Below are positions 36,667-45,635 of a stretch of 64,000 nucleotides of DNA, one piece after another. The DNA lies in NCBI GenBank assembly GCA_002328075.1, contig DCVT01000045.1, positions 1 through 64,000 of the forward strand. The letters run 5' to 3'. Each line of letters starts with the position of its first letter. Position 1 is the first letter of the stretch. Position numbers and translations under genes: made by a program. Below the pieces are notes generated by a model that searched no databases, was not told the origin of the DNA, and worked only from the letters and a program-made list of their open reading frames with translations. The stretch comes from Anaerolineales bacterium UBA2181 (GTDB lineage Bacteria > Chloroflexota > Anaerolineae > Promineifilales > UBA4811).

Positions 36667-39525
36667 TCAGGCCACGCTCCCCGGCTCGGGCACGACCTCA
36701 CAACCGTTCGTGTCCTCACCGGCACCGGCGACGGCCAACACGGTGAGGATCTGCCCCGGGGCTACCTCCAGTGCCACCCGCCCGTCCGGGCCGACCGGCA
36801 GCGTGCGGTCCGGTCCGCGAACACTCTCGTCCAGGTCGACCTGACGTGCTGCCGCGGCCTTCCAGGGGAGGGTGAGCCAGGCCGTGGCGGGGCGGCAGGA
36901 GGGGTTGTGGGCCCGTACGATCAACCCGTCCAGATTCTCGGCGCGTTTCACGGCGCTGAGGATTATGTTGCTGCCCTCCAGGCGCAGCAGCGAATCGGCC
37001 GCGGGACGGTTTCCCGGGTGTCGGTCGGCGACGGTGATGCACCTGGGCGGCACGTTGTGTTCGTGGGCCTGCCGCCACACCTCGGCCTCATCCCACTTGC
37101 CGGTGTGTGGATGAATGGCCAGCCGGAAGGTGAGGGTGCGTTGCACCTGCCCTTCAGGAGTCGGCATGGTGGGTCCGGCGCCGTTCACCGCAGTCTGCAG
37201 CTCGGGGCCCGCCGCCAGCCAGCCTACTGCCCGAAGCAGGGTGATGGCCACTTCACGGCGCCCGCTGTCCAGCACCTGGTACTCGGGCAGCCCCTGGTTG
37301 ATCAGGCAGAGCCCGCGCGTGCCATCCGAGATGTCCATCCAGCTCAACTGGGGGTAGGTGGCGGGCGGATCTTCGATCCATACATCGCGTGGCACCGGCC
37401 GGGGGTGGACAGGGCGGGTCACCACGTCAAACTGGGTTTCGCTGCAGCTGGATTGCACTGCCAGGTCGCTGGGAAAAACCATGCGCAGCCGATGGTCGCG
37501 CGCCCGATTTTCGAATGTAACCTGCAGCTCCACCCGGTGGCTCTTTTCGGCCAGGGAGACGACCACGCTGAGCGGACAGTGGACGCGAGCCTCCTGGCGG
37601 CGCCGGCGCGTCTCGTCCAGGCCGGCCGGCAGCGTCCATTCATAGTCGATTTGATACCGATGCACTACCGGCCCGGCTGCCAGCCGGCTGATGTTGGGCG
37701 CCAAGCCCCACGTGGTAAATACTTGGTCCTCGGCCGGGTAGGAATAGGTGTAACCATCGCCACAGTCGCCGCCGTCCTCAAAAAAGCCCAAATCCGTGAA
37801 CTCGATCCCGGTCGCCTTGTCGGTCACCGCCAGGCCGCCGTTGGGTCGGATCCGAACCCGCAAGAACTCGTTTTCCAGCTCGTGGAGCGGCGGCGCGTCC
37901 AATGGAATCGGGTTGGGCAGCGGCTCTGGCCGGACTGCATAGACGGCATAGCCATAGGGCGGAACGTGGGCCGGAAACGAGGCGCGAACCCGGACCACCT
38001 GCCGAAAGCTGAGGCCGGTCCCCAGCGGGTGGACCGTCATGGTCGGAGAGCGGGATTCGATCTGCAGTGGGACCTCCTCGCCGCTGACCAGCGACCGCAG
38101 TGTGAGGCCGCGGAACTCGGGGTCTGGCAGCGGCGGGGAGCCACCCCACTCGAGCGCCGGTCGCCAGCGATAGACTTCCACATAGTCCATGTCGGCGGTG
38201 AGGCGCTCCGGCCGCACGGGCAGCCGCGCCACCGCCCACCGACGGAGCAGGTCAACCGGAATGTCCATGTCGACGCTGACCACGCCGTCCCAATCCCAGG
38301 CCAGGCCGTTATAGAGAATCACGGCCGCCTGGTGTTCGTCCAACCCGGACAGGTCGATCTGATTGGCCAACAGGTGGAATCGTTGCGCGGTCACCATCTC
38401 GGCTATCTCGACGGCCCAGGCAAAGCGCGTCTCCATCTGCGAGTGCACCGGATCCACGCTGCAACCGCCGATGGAATCGTGTGGGTGGTTCTGCAGCAGC
38501 CACTCCCAGGCCTTCCAGAGCAGGGCCGCCGGATAATCCTCGCCCTGGGTCCACATCAGCGCCGACCACGGTTCGGCCCATCGTTCCAGCCAGGTCTGGG
38601 CCTCCTGGTTCTGCATTTTGATGTATATGCGCGAGGAGAGGATGTTGGGCAGCACCCGCATGAGCCACCGGTTGGGTGTTCGGTTGGTGTCGCGCAACTC
38701 GCCGCACACCACCTGCAGCTTGGATCCGTCGACCGCTGCTTCCAGGGCGTCCATATAACCCTCTAGCGAGCCCTGGACAAAGGTCAGTCCCGGAGAACGC
38801 TCATTCGCCCGGCGCACCAGCTCGGGCACATCCTCGCGTGCCTCCATGTGATCCACCCCGTTCATGGCGAGGAGTAGGTGGGTGGTGGCGCGCCGGGCCT
38901 CTTCCCGCGCCAGGGACTGTAGATCGCCGATGGCCTGATCCAGGTCGCGTGAGAGCACCGCTGCGTTGGTGTACCCGGCATAGGTGGGCAGGTGGCGCAA
39001 CAGGACGCAACTGCCGTCTGGCGACCTCCACCATAACTCGGCGAGCAGCCCGGTCTCGTCCAGGCCACGAAAGTGCATGGCGTTGTTGATGCCAAAACCG
39101 CGCAGAATCTGAGGCAGCTGCGAGATGTGGCCAAACGTGTCCGGGATGTAACCCACCTTTTGCACGCGCCCATACTCGGTCGCGATCCGGTGCCCCATTT
39201 GCAGGTTGCGGATCAGGGATTCGCCGCTCACCAGGAACTCGTCCGGCAGCACGTACCAGGGCCCAACGCCGATCCGACCCCGGCGAATTTGCTGCTGGAG
39301 CCGTTCGCGGTTCTCGGGTCGGATCTCCAAATAGTCCTGCAGCACCACCGACTGCCCGTCCAAACTAAAGTGAGTGTAGTTGGGGTCGCGCTCCAGAAGC
39401 GCCAGCAGCCGGTCTATGAGTTGAACCAGCCGGATGCGAAAGTGCTGAAAGGGCGCGTACCACTCGCGGTCCCAATGGGTGTGCGGCACCAGATAGACGG
39501 TATAGTTGTCTCGCATAGGTCTCAC
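36667..39525 (-). CDS. GH38-family alpha-mannosidase
   Basis: 952 residues. The N-terminal catalytic domain opens with the GH38 metal motif in LVPHTHWDREW (H17 and D19 as zinc ligands) and has the nucleophile D129 in GYIPDTFGHISQLPQ. A helical middle domain and the beta-sandwich C-terminal half (from about 500) follow as in bacterial members. It has no signal peptide, so it should cleave imported mannosides in the cytoplasm. The GTG at 39525 overlaps the preceding stop (GTGA); the ATG at 39516 is an alternative. Specificity for alpha-1,2, 1,3 or 1,6 links cannot be read from the sequence. Confidence 0.92.
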   Translation of the reverse strand: MRPMRDNYTVYLVPHTHWDREWYAPFQHFRIRLVQLIDRLLALLERDPNYTHFSLDGQSVVLQDYLEIRPENRERLQQQIRRGRIGVGPWYVLPDEFLVSGESLIRNLQMGHRIATEYGRVQKVGYIPDTFGHISQLPQILRGFGINNAMHFRGLDETGLLAELWWRSPDGSCVLLRHLPTYAGYTNAAVLSRDLDQAIGDLQSLAREEARRATTHLLLAMNGVDHMEAREDVPELVRRANERSPGLTFVQGSLEGYMDALEAAVDGSKLQVVCGELRDTNRTPNRWLMRVLPNILSSRIYIKMQNQEAQTWLERWAEPWSALMWTQGEDYPAALLWKAWEWLLQNHPHDSIGGCSVDPVHSQMETRFAWAVEIAEMVTAQRFHLLANQIDLSGLDEHQAAVILYNGLAWDWDGVVSVDMDIPVDLLRRWAVARLPVRPERLTADMDYVEVYRWRPALEWGGSPPLPDPEFRGLTLRSLVSGEEVPLQIESRSPTMTVHPLGTGLSFRQVVRVRASFPAHVPPYGYAVYAVRPEPLPNPIPLDAPPLHELENEFLRVRIRPNGGLAVTDKATGIEFTDLGFFEDGGDCGDGYTYSYPAEDQVFTTWGLAPNISRLAAGPVVHRYQIDYEWTLPAGLDETRRRRQEARVHCPLSVVVSLAEKSHRVELQVTFENRARDHRLRMVFPSDLAVQSSCSETQFDVVTRPVHPRPVPRDVWIEDPPATYPQLSWMDISDGTRGLCLINQGLPEYQVLDSGRREVAITLLRAVGWLAAGPELQTAVNGAGPTMPTPEGQVQRTLTFRLAIHPHTGKWDEAEVWRQAHEHNVPPRCITVADRHPGNRPAADSLLRLEGSNIILSAVKRAENLDGLIVRAHNPSCRPATAWLTLPWKAAAARQVDLDESVRGPDRTLPVGPDGRVALEVAPGQILTVLAVAGAGEDTNGCEVVPEPGSVA

Positions 39526-40514
39526 GTCGTTTCACGCTCGGGCGGGCGGAGCGGGTAGACGCCCAGCTCCTGGATCGCGGTTGCTAACGCCTGACGGTTG
39601 GCCTGCGAAATGGGCAGGTTGTTGTCGGCCCACAGCAGCAGGCCGCCGCGGGGATCCCGTCCCAACTGGGCGATACGAAGACGGGCCTCGGCCCGCACCT
39701 CCTCGGGCGTTCCCAACAGCATCGTGTACTGCGTGTCCATGCCCCCTTCGAAGACAACGCGCCCGGCGAAGCGTTCGCCCCACTCTGCCAGGTTGTTCGC
39801 GCCTGCCTGGCACGGGTTGAGAATGTTGACCCCGATCTCGATTAGGTCCTCGACAATCTCGGTGATGTGTCCACAGGAATGGAATTTGACCCATTTTCCT
39901 GCAGCCCGGTAGACGCCCACCAGCCGCGCGATCTCGGGTTTGATCAGTGCCCGCCACGAGTCCGGCGAGATGATCATCGCCCGTTGGGTGCCATAGTCGT
40001 CGCCCACCAGCACGCCGTCGATGTCGCACTGCACGTACTTCCGGGCAATGGCGACCTGATAGTCCGTGATCTTTTGCAGCAACCGGCGGACTCGCTCTCT
40101 GTCGGTGATGGTTGCCACCAGGAGCCTATCCATCCCCAGCAGGTACCAGGCGCGCTCAAAGAGGACCCCCGGGTGAAACCCCATCACCAGCAGCTGGTCG
40201 CGGTCCAGCGGCGCTAGCTCATCGAGACTGGATTGTTTCAGCCTAAAGAGGGGCTCTGGCGGTTGGTAGGAATCCATGTCGGCGGGGGACTTAAGCGGGT
40301 GTTCCAGCACCAATGGAAAGTACTCTGCCAGCCGGTACTCCCACTGCACGCCCCACCGGTCCCTGCCCTGTTCGCCCATCCACATCATGTCGCCGTCAAA
40401 ACGGAGGGCGTGAACCACCTCTTCATAGGGGATGTGGTGCGGGTTACCAAAGGTCATGGCCCGAACATAGTTCTCCTTGGCCGAAAGGGTGGTCTGCGCG
40501 GTTTGTCCGGTCAT
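39522..40514 (-). CDS. UROD-superfamily protein B
   Basis: 330 residues. It has the UROD-barrel sequence order with VLVGDDYGTQRAMIISP in the middle and the metal motif KFHSCGH (H212, C214), then GVNILNPCQAGANN. The third Cys position is replaced by LWADNNLPIS. It overlaps the previous UROD gene by four bases (ATGA) and its own stop overlaps the mannosidase GTG, so the three are translated together. Neither haem synthesis genes nor a corrinoid protein accompany it; the role is tied by context to glycan use. Confidence 0.82.
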   Translation of the reverse strand: MTGQTAQTTLSAKENYVRAMTFGNPHHIPYEEVVHALRFDGDMMWMGEQGRDRWGVQWEYRLAEYFPLVLEHPLKSPADMDSYQPPEPLFRLKQSSLDELAPLDRDQLLVMGFHPGVLFERAWYLLGMDRLLVATITDRERVRRLLQKITDYQVAIARKYVQCDIDGVLVGDDYGTQRAMIISPDSWRALIKPEIARLVGVYRAAGKWVKFHSCGHITEIVEDLIEIGVNILNPCQAGANNLAEWGERFAGRVVFEGGMDTQYTMLLGTPEEVRAEARLRIAQLGRDPRGGLLLWADNNLPISQANRQALATAIQELGVYPLRPPERETT

Positions 40515-41599
40515 GCCGTCACGTGCTCCTCGGCCTGCAGGCGCCCGCCGGATTCCGTCTCCCGAATCTGCTGGGCGGCGCGCACCATCGCCAGGTACCC
40601 TGCCACCGGGACATAGTCCGGGATCGAATTACCTGAGCCGAGAGCGAACCCCCGTGCCTGCTCCCGGAATAACGTCCCCTTGGCCACCACCCAATCAAAC
40701 ACGGTGTCCGGCGGGTCAAGGCACAACCGGTCGACGTCGATTCCGCCGAGCAGGCCGATGCGGCCGCCAAAGCGGTCGATCCACGTCTCAAAGGGCGCGA
40801 TCACATCCTCGTTCGAGTGTTTGGCGTCGATGCCGAGGCCGATCACGTCGTCCATGATGCTCAGTATGTTGCCGCACGAGTGCCACAAAAAGAGCGAGCC
40901 AGCGCCGTGGATCAGGTCGATGACGCGGCGGTACTCGGGCAGAATGTGGCGCCGAATGGTCTGGGGCGAGACCAGCGTGCCGGTTTTGAACCCCAGGTCA
41001 TCGCCGAACCGGCACACCGGAAACAGGCTGCTGTACCGCTCCAGGAAGCTGGTCCAGAGCTCGACCATCAGGTCGCCAATTCTGCGGTAGAGGTCGCGGA
41101 AAAGAGAGGGATCATCGACGGCCATGTAAGCCAGGTATTCGTACCCCACCAGGTCCTCACTGATCTCCAGGACGCCGTTGCCGACCCCGCCCACCGCCCG
41201 CATGCCGGCCGGCATGGCGCGGGCCAGCGCATCAAATTGCCCGGCCGCCAGCTTCCAGTACCGCTGCGGCAGTTCGCCCCAAGGATAGCGCTCGAAATCC
41301 TGTCGCGTCTGGATGGGCCCCGGCCGACCGCCCAGGATGGCGCCGCCATCGGGCAAGATGGTGGTGATGCAGACCTCAAAGGAGACCGTGTCGTAGGTCA
41401 TCTCTCGGAAGAATCGGCAATAGTTGCCCAGATAGGCGTCCACGTCGGCCTGATCGCCGCCGATAAGGCCTACAAACTGCACGCCGAGCAGCTGCTCCAT
41501 GATGGTCGGACTGATGATATGCTCATACAGCGGCAACCGCGCCGGCCGCCGATTGCGCACCACATCGACCAGGTGGCGGTAGTCCGGGTGGAAAGCCAT
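40511..41599 (-). CDS. UROD-superfamily protein A
   Basis: 362 residues. The barrel ends with FLWHSCGN (H240, C242) and a following KHSNEDVI segment. The third Cys is missing (ALGSGNSIPDYVP at that place). The N-terminus (FHPDYRHLVDVVRNRRPARLPLYEHI) is that of the UROD family, without the Arg signature of HemE. ATG 41599 lies 21 bases after the ATPase gene. It is the first of the five UROD genes to be transcribed. Confidence 0.82.
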   Translation of the reverse strand: MAFHPDYRHLVDVVRNRRPARLPLYEHIISPTIMEQLLGVQFVGLIGGDQADVDAYLGNYCRFFREMTYDTVSFEVCITTILPDGGAILGGRPGPIQTRQDFERYPWGELPQRYWKLAAGQFDALARAMPAGMRAVGGVGNGVLEISEDLVGYEYLAYMAVDDPSLFRDLYRRIGDLMVELWTSFLERYSSLFPVCRFGDDLGFKTGTLVSPQTIRRHILPEYRRVIDLIHGAGSLFLWHSCGNILSIMDDVIGLGIDAKHSNEDVIAPFETWIDRFGGRIGLLGGIDVDRLCLDPPDTVFDWVVAKGTLFREQARGFALGSGNSIPDYVPVAGYLAMVRAAQQIRETESGGRLQAEEHVTA

Positions 41600-41620
41600 G
41601 GGTGGTGTGCTCGTCAGCCG

Positions 41621-42535
41621 TTAGCCTTCTGCGACCCAGTGTCCCGGCTCGACCTCCCAGTACACCGGGCGGGGGCTCAACGTGTGACGAGTGGCCTCGT
41701 TTTCGTCCGCCATCTGGATGCGGCCCTGCCACTTTTTGGCCGGATCTGGCACCGGTACCGAAGCGATGAGGTCTTTGGCGTAGGCGTGCTGCGGGTTTTC
41801 GATGATCCGCATCGTGCTCCCTTTTTCCACCGTCAACCCGCGGTAGAGGAGGTGCATCTCGTCGCCGATCTGGTAGGCGGTGCTGAGGTCGTGCGTGATA
41901 TAGAGAAACGAGATATTGTGTTCATCGCGCAGCTTGAGCATGATGTCCAGGATCATGGCCCGCAAGGAGGCGTCAATCATCGAGACCGGTTCGTCGGCCA
42001 CGATGAGTGTGGGTTTCATCAGGTAAGCCCGCGCCACCATCATGCGCTGGCGCTGGCCGCCGCTCAGCTGATGGGGATACTTGTGCAGAATATCCTCGCC
42101 CTTCATGCCGACGAGGCGGAGCGCATCTTCCATCAGGTCGCGCGACTCACGCCGGCCGGAGCCCAATCGAAAGTTCTTGATCACCACGTCAAAGATGTGC
42201 CGGACGCGGTAATAGGGGTTGTAGACGGAATAGGGGTCCTGAAAGACCGCCTGCACCTCCCGCCGGTAGGTCAGCGTCTCGGCCTTGGTCATCCGGGTCA
42301 CGTCCATCCCCCGGTACAACATGAGCCCGGAGGTCAGCCGCACAAAGCCCAGGATGAGGTTGGCCAACGTGGTCTTGCCGCTGCCGCTCTCTCCGGCGAT
42401 GGTCACGATCTGGGCCGGCTCCTCGGGAATGAGCAGGTCAAAGTGCTGCAAGGCAACGACCGGAGGTGATTGGCTCAGGAGGCCACCGCCGTATATCTTG
42501 GTGAGATCACGAATTTCCAGCAGATTCTGTTTCAT
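41621..42535 (-). CDS. Dpp/Opp-type ABC transporter ATPase (DppF/OppF-like)
   Basis: About 304 residues. Walker A is GESGSGKTT (48-56), the signature LSGGQRQRM and Walker B LIVADEPVSMID. The protein ends with the oligopeptide-type C-terminal extension but without a clear Cys-rich iron-sulphur patch. It drives import by the transporter of this operon in pair with the next ATPase. ATG 42535 is used; upstream sequence in frame is not conserved. It lies 49 bases after the partner ATPase gene. Confidence 0.92.
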   Translation of the reverse strand: MKQNLLEIRDLTKIYGGGLLSQSPPVVALQHFDLLIPEEPAQIVTIAGESGSGKTTLANLILGFVRLTSGLMLYRGMDVTRMTKAETLTYRREVQAVFQDPYSVYNPYYRVRHIFDVVIKNFRLGSGRRESRDLMEDALRLVGMKGEDILHKYPHQLSGGQRQRMMVARAYLMKPTLIVADEPVSMIDASLRAMILDIMLKLRDEHNISFLYITHDLSTAYQIGDEMHLLYRGLTVEKGSTMRIIENPQHAYAKDLIASVPVPDPAKKWQGRIQMADENEATRHTLSPRPVYWEVEPGHWVAEG

Positions 42536-42584
42536 GCAGTCTACCCACTCGGGTCTGACCGGCTCAGGACCGGCGGGCCCGGAG

Positions 42585-43505
42585 CTAATCGAACTGGGCC
42601 ACCCGGTGGCCCGGCGCCACCTCGACGAACCGCAAGGGCGGCTTGAGGTAATGGGAGAACTCGAGCTTGGCGGCCTCATCGACGACGACCAGTGGCTTGC
42701 GCTCGAGGAGCGAAGGCATCGAGTCCATCAACATCCGTGTATACGGGTGCGCTGGCGACTTTAGCACCTCTGTTACCGGTCCTGCTTCGACGATGTGTCC
42801 GTCGTACATGACCGCGATGCGGTCTGCCAGCTGGGCCATCAGGGCAATATCGTGCCCGATGAGCAGTACCGAGATGCCCAACCGGTCCCGGATGTCCAGC
42901 AACGTCTGGGCCACCACGCGCTGGGTGATGACGTCCAGCGCACTGGTCGGTTCATCGGCAATAACCAGCGCCGGGCTGAGAGCCACGGCCATGGCGATGC
43001 CTACGCGCTGCTTCATGCCGCCGCTCAGCTCGTGCGGATAGACTCTGTACACCCGATCGGGCAGGCCGACCATCGTCAGCAGCTCGTGAATGCGGGCCTG
43101 CAGCGCTCTCTTGGTGAGGGCGGCCGGATTGGTTTCGTGGGCCCGGATTCCGTCAGCAATCTGGTCCCGAACCCGCATCGTGGGGTTGAGCGAGTTCATG
43201 GCTCCCTGCGACACCAACGCCAGCTCGCTCCACCGCAGTTGCCGGAACTCGTGTTCCGGCAGGCTGAGCAGTTCGGTCTCGCCATTTAGCCAGACCTGGC
43301 CACCCGCAACGCGGCCCGGCCGTTCCAACAGGCGCAGGATGGCGTTGGCGGCGGTGGTCTTGCCCGAGCCAGATTCCCCAATCAGGCCCAGGATCTCACC
43401 CCGTTTGATCTCAAATGAGATGTCGTTGACGGCAAAGACCGTGCGTTCTGGCGTGGGGTACTCGACGCTCAAGTTCTGGATTGTCATCACCTGGTCCGTG
43501 GTCAT
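42585..43505 (-). CDS. Dpp/Opp-type ABC transporter ATPase (DppD/OppD-like)
   Basis: About 306 residues. Walker A GESGSGKTT (43-51), signature LSGGMKQRVGIA, Walker B LVIADEPTSALD, and the HDIALMAQ switch. AAAGGAAG stands 8 bases before ATG 43505; an ATG at 43487 is a weaker choice. Works with the DppF-like partner and both permeases. Confidence 0.93.
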   Translation of the reverse strand: MTTDQVMTIQNLSVEYPTPERTVFAVNDISFEIKRGEILGLIGESGSGKTTAANAILRLLERPGRVAGGQVWLNGETELLSLPEHEFRQLRWSELALVSQGAMNSLNPTMRVRDQIADGIRAHETNPAALTKRALQARIHELLTMVGLPDRVYRVYPHELSGGMKQRVGIAMAVALSPALVIADEPTSALDVITQRVVAQTLLDIRDRLGISVLLIGHDIALMAQLADRIAVMYDGHIVEAGPVTEVLKSPAHPYTRMLMDSMPSLLERKPLVVVDEAAKLEFSHYLKPPLRFVEVAPGHRVAQFD

Positions 43506-43537
43506 CCGACGCTTCCTTTGCGCGGCGCCGCTGCGCC

Positions 43538-44479
43538 TCAGGCATCCCTCAGCCGGGGGTTTGCCACTTCGTCCATGCCCACGGCAATGAGCAACAGGCA
43601 CATAAAGATCATGATCAGCACGGCGGTGGGCAACGCCCACCACCACCACATGCCCCGAAGGATGGCGGACGCGCTGATGGCGTTGTTGAGCGTCACGCCC
43701 AGCGACGGGATGCGCTGCGCTCCCAGACCCAGGACCTCCATTCCCACCATGGTGAGGATGGAATACGAGGTGCCAAAGGTCAGGTTGGAGACCAGATAGG
43801 GCATCAGATTGGGCATGATCTCCTTGAACATGATGTCAAAAGGCGACGAACCGGACAGCCTGGCCATGAGCACGTAACCGCTCTGTTTCATAGAGAGCAC
43901 CTGCGCCCGAAAGACGCGGGTTGCACCCTGCCACGAAAACAGCGAAAGTAACAGCGCCATGGTGAAAAAACCGGCTCTGGGCAAAGCCGACTGGATAATG
44001 ATGAGGACCAGGAGGCCGGGAATGTTCATGGTGATGTCGGTAGCCAGCCGCACCACGTCGTCGACGCGACCGCCCAGGTAACCGGCCGAAAACCCCAGCA
44101 GCACCCCCACCACCAGGCCGATGATTGCGGCGGTGAACCCGATCAGGAGCGATCGGGGAGCGCCGATGATGATCAACGCCAACATGTCGCGCCCCGCGTT
44201 CTCGGTGCCCAACGGATGCGCCCAGGTGCCGACCTGTCCCTTGTACTCCAGGCCGACCGGCGGTAAATTGAGCGGCGATGAGCCCACATACGCCAGTTCC
44301 TGGTCCCACACCGAGTGGCCCACCAGCAGGCCCAAGACCAGCAGGCCCAAAACGGAAGCACCGGCCAATAGCTTGCCGTTGTACCACGGGCTGTGCTTGA
44401 ACGACAGCTTGACGTCCTGATAGCCTGATGCCGGCGACGGTAGCGTGGAAGAAAGGCGGTTGGATGTGGCCGCCGTCAT
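43538..44479 (-). CDS. Dpp/Opp-type ABC transporter permease (DppC-like)
   Basis: About 313 residues with six hydrophobic helices. It has the GTENAGRDMLALIIIGAPRSL start of the transport domain and the cytoplasmic coupling loop in YVLMARLSGSSPFDIMFKEIMPNLMP. ATG 44479 overlaps the DppB-like stop (ATGA). The first 50 residues form a cytoplasmic tail and first helix as usual in DppC. The in-frame sequence upstream to 44851 is a shadow of the neighbouring gene. Confidence 0.93.
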   Translation of the reverse strand: MTAATSNRLSSTLPSPASGYQDVKLSFKHSPWYNGKLLAGASVLGLLVLGLLVGHSVWDQELAYVGSSPLNLPPVGLEYKGQVGTWAHPLGTENAGRDMLALIIIGAPRSLLIGFTAAIIGLVVGVLLGFSAGYLGGRVDDVVRLATDITMNIPGLLVLIIIQSALPRAGFFTMALLLSLFSWQGATRVFRAQVLSMKQSGYVLMARLSGSSPFDIMFKEIMPNLMPYLVSNLTFGTSYSILTMVGMEVLGLGAQRIPSLGVTLNNAISASAILRGMWWWWALPTAVLIMIFMCLLLIAVGMDEVANPRLRDA

Positions 44480-45492
44480 GCCTGGCCTCCGTCGTGGGTG
44501 ATCCGGGGATCGATGAGCGGGTAGAGAAGGTCGATCAGCAGCACCGAGGTGGCGGTCAAGAGAATGAGCATATACGACGTCGCCTGGATAACCGGATAGT
44601 CCTGCGAGCGGATCCCCTGAAAGATCAGCAGACCCATGCCCGGGTAGGCAAAGATGGTCTCCACCAACACCTGACCGGCGATCAACCCGCTCAGGCTGAG
44701 GGCCAGGCCGGTCAGCTGCGGCAGCAGCGCGTTGCGAACCTTGTAGCGGTACAGCGTGTAGAACGGGTTCAGCCCCTTGGCCTCCGCCAGCCGCACGTAA
44801 TCCTCGCCGGCGATAGTGACCAACATGGCGCGCATCCCCAGGACCGTCCACCCCACATTGACTATGAGGATGGACAAGACGGGCAAGGTGCCGTACTTGA
44901 TCACGTCAAGGATAAACGGCCAGTTCCACCCGGGTTGCACATCCCGGCTGTATGCCCCGGCCAGCGGGAACCAGCGCAACAACATGGCAAAGACGTACAG
45001 CAGGAAAAGCGCAGCCAGGACGGAGGGCACCGACGTAAAGATGAGCGTGGACGGTATGATGGATTTGATGAACCGCGGCGTGCGCTCCCAGGCAAAGATG
45101 GCGCCGACGGTGTTGCCCACAAAAAACGATATGAGCAGGGTGGTCACCGAGAGACCCAACGACCAGGGCAGGGCGCGCCGGATCAACCGCCAGACCGGTG
45201 TGGGGAATTGCGAAAACGAGTACCCGAAATCGAAACGCGCCGTGTTGCCCAGGTATTTCACGTATTGGACCGAAAGAGGATCGTCCAAACCAAACCGTGT
45301 CTTGTATCGGGCGATGATCGCCTCTATCTCAGGGATCTGTCCTTGGTCCATCTCGATCTGGCGCCATCGACTCTCCACCGGATCGCCGGGTGTCGCGCGA
45401 GCAATTAGAAAGACCAGGGTGGCGCTGGCAAACACGGTAAAAAGATAGATGCCGATGCGCCGCATGAGGTAGCGGATTGTGAGACCACCCAT
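44476..45492 (-). CDS. Dpp/Opp-type ABC transporter permease (DppB-like)
   Basis: About 338 residues with six membrane helices. It starts with the family pattern YLMRRIGIYLFTVFASATLV and RATPGDPVE, and has the coupling-loop motif EDYVRLAEAKGLNPFYTLY. AAGGAA stands just before ATG 45492. It is separated from the binding-protein gene by 143 bases that contain a strong hairpin. This kind of transporter carries peptides in many bacteria but oligosaccharides in others, such as Thermotoga. Confidence 0.93.
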   Translation of the reverse strand: MGGLTIRYLMRRIGIYLFTVFASATLVFLIARATPGDPVESRWRQIEMDQGQIPEIEAIIARYKTRFGLDDPLSVQYVKYLGNTARFDFGYSFSQFPTPVWRLIRRALPWSLGLSVTTLLISFFVGNTVGAIFAWERTPRFIKSIIPSTLIFTSVPSVLAALFLLYVFAMLLRWFPLAGAYSRDVQPGWNWPFILDVIKYGTLPVLSILIVNVGWTVLGMRAMLVTIAGEDYVRLAEAKGLNPFYTLYRYKVRNALLPQLTGLALSLSGLIAGQVLVETIFAYPGMGLLIFQGIRSQDYPVIQATSYMLILLTATSVLLIDLLYPLIDPRITHDGGQA

Positions 45493-45584
45493 ATGGTTCC
45501 TTGTTTCGGCTGTGGCGCCCGCGTTCGGGCGGCTGATTGCCAAACTCGCGGCCCGAGCCAGGACGGGCCCGTTTACTTAAATTT

Positions 45585-45622
45585 GGGGCGCCTGTGAATT
45601 CCGCCGGGAACACAGGCGCCCC
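45585..45622 (-). terminator. Strong hairpin between the binding-protein gene and the permease genes
   Basis: GGGGCGCCTGTG and CACAGGCGCCCC pair perfectly (12 bp) over a 14-base loop, 13 bases after the binding-protein stop. The minus-strand message continues AAATTTAAG, not a full U-run. It probably stabilises the upstream message or stops only part of the transcripts, giving more binding protein than permease. Confidence 0.65.
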
Positions 45623-45635
45623 GTCTATCGGTCGG

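Noticed and set aside
36907..38766. 619-codon open frame antisense to the alpha-mannosidase
   Set aside because: The sense strand has a complete GH38 enzyme with catalytic motifs; the antisense has no recognisable domain or ribosome site.
28625..41599. Haem or cobalamin synthesis locus (because of five UROD-type genes)
   Set aside because: No other tetrapyrrole genes are present, the HemE Arg signature is lacking, and the neighbours are all glycan genes.
40817..42469. 550-codon plus-strand frame across a UROD gene and an ATPase gene
   Set aside because: Both minus-strand proteins show conserved motifs; this frame spans two unrelated genes without a domain of its own.
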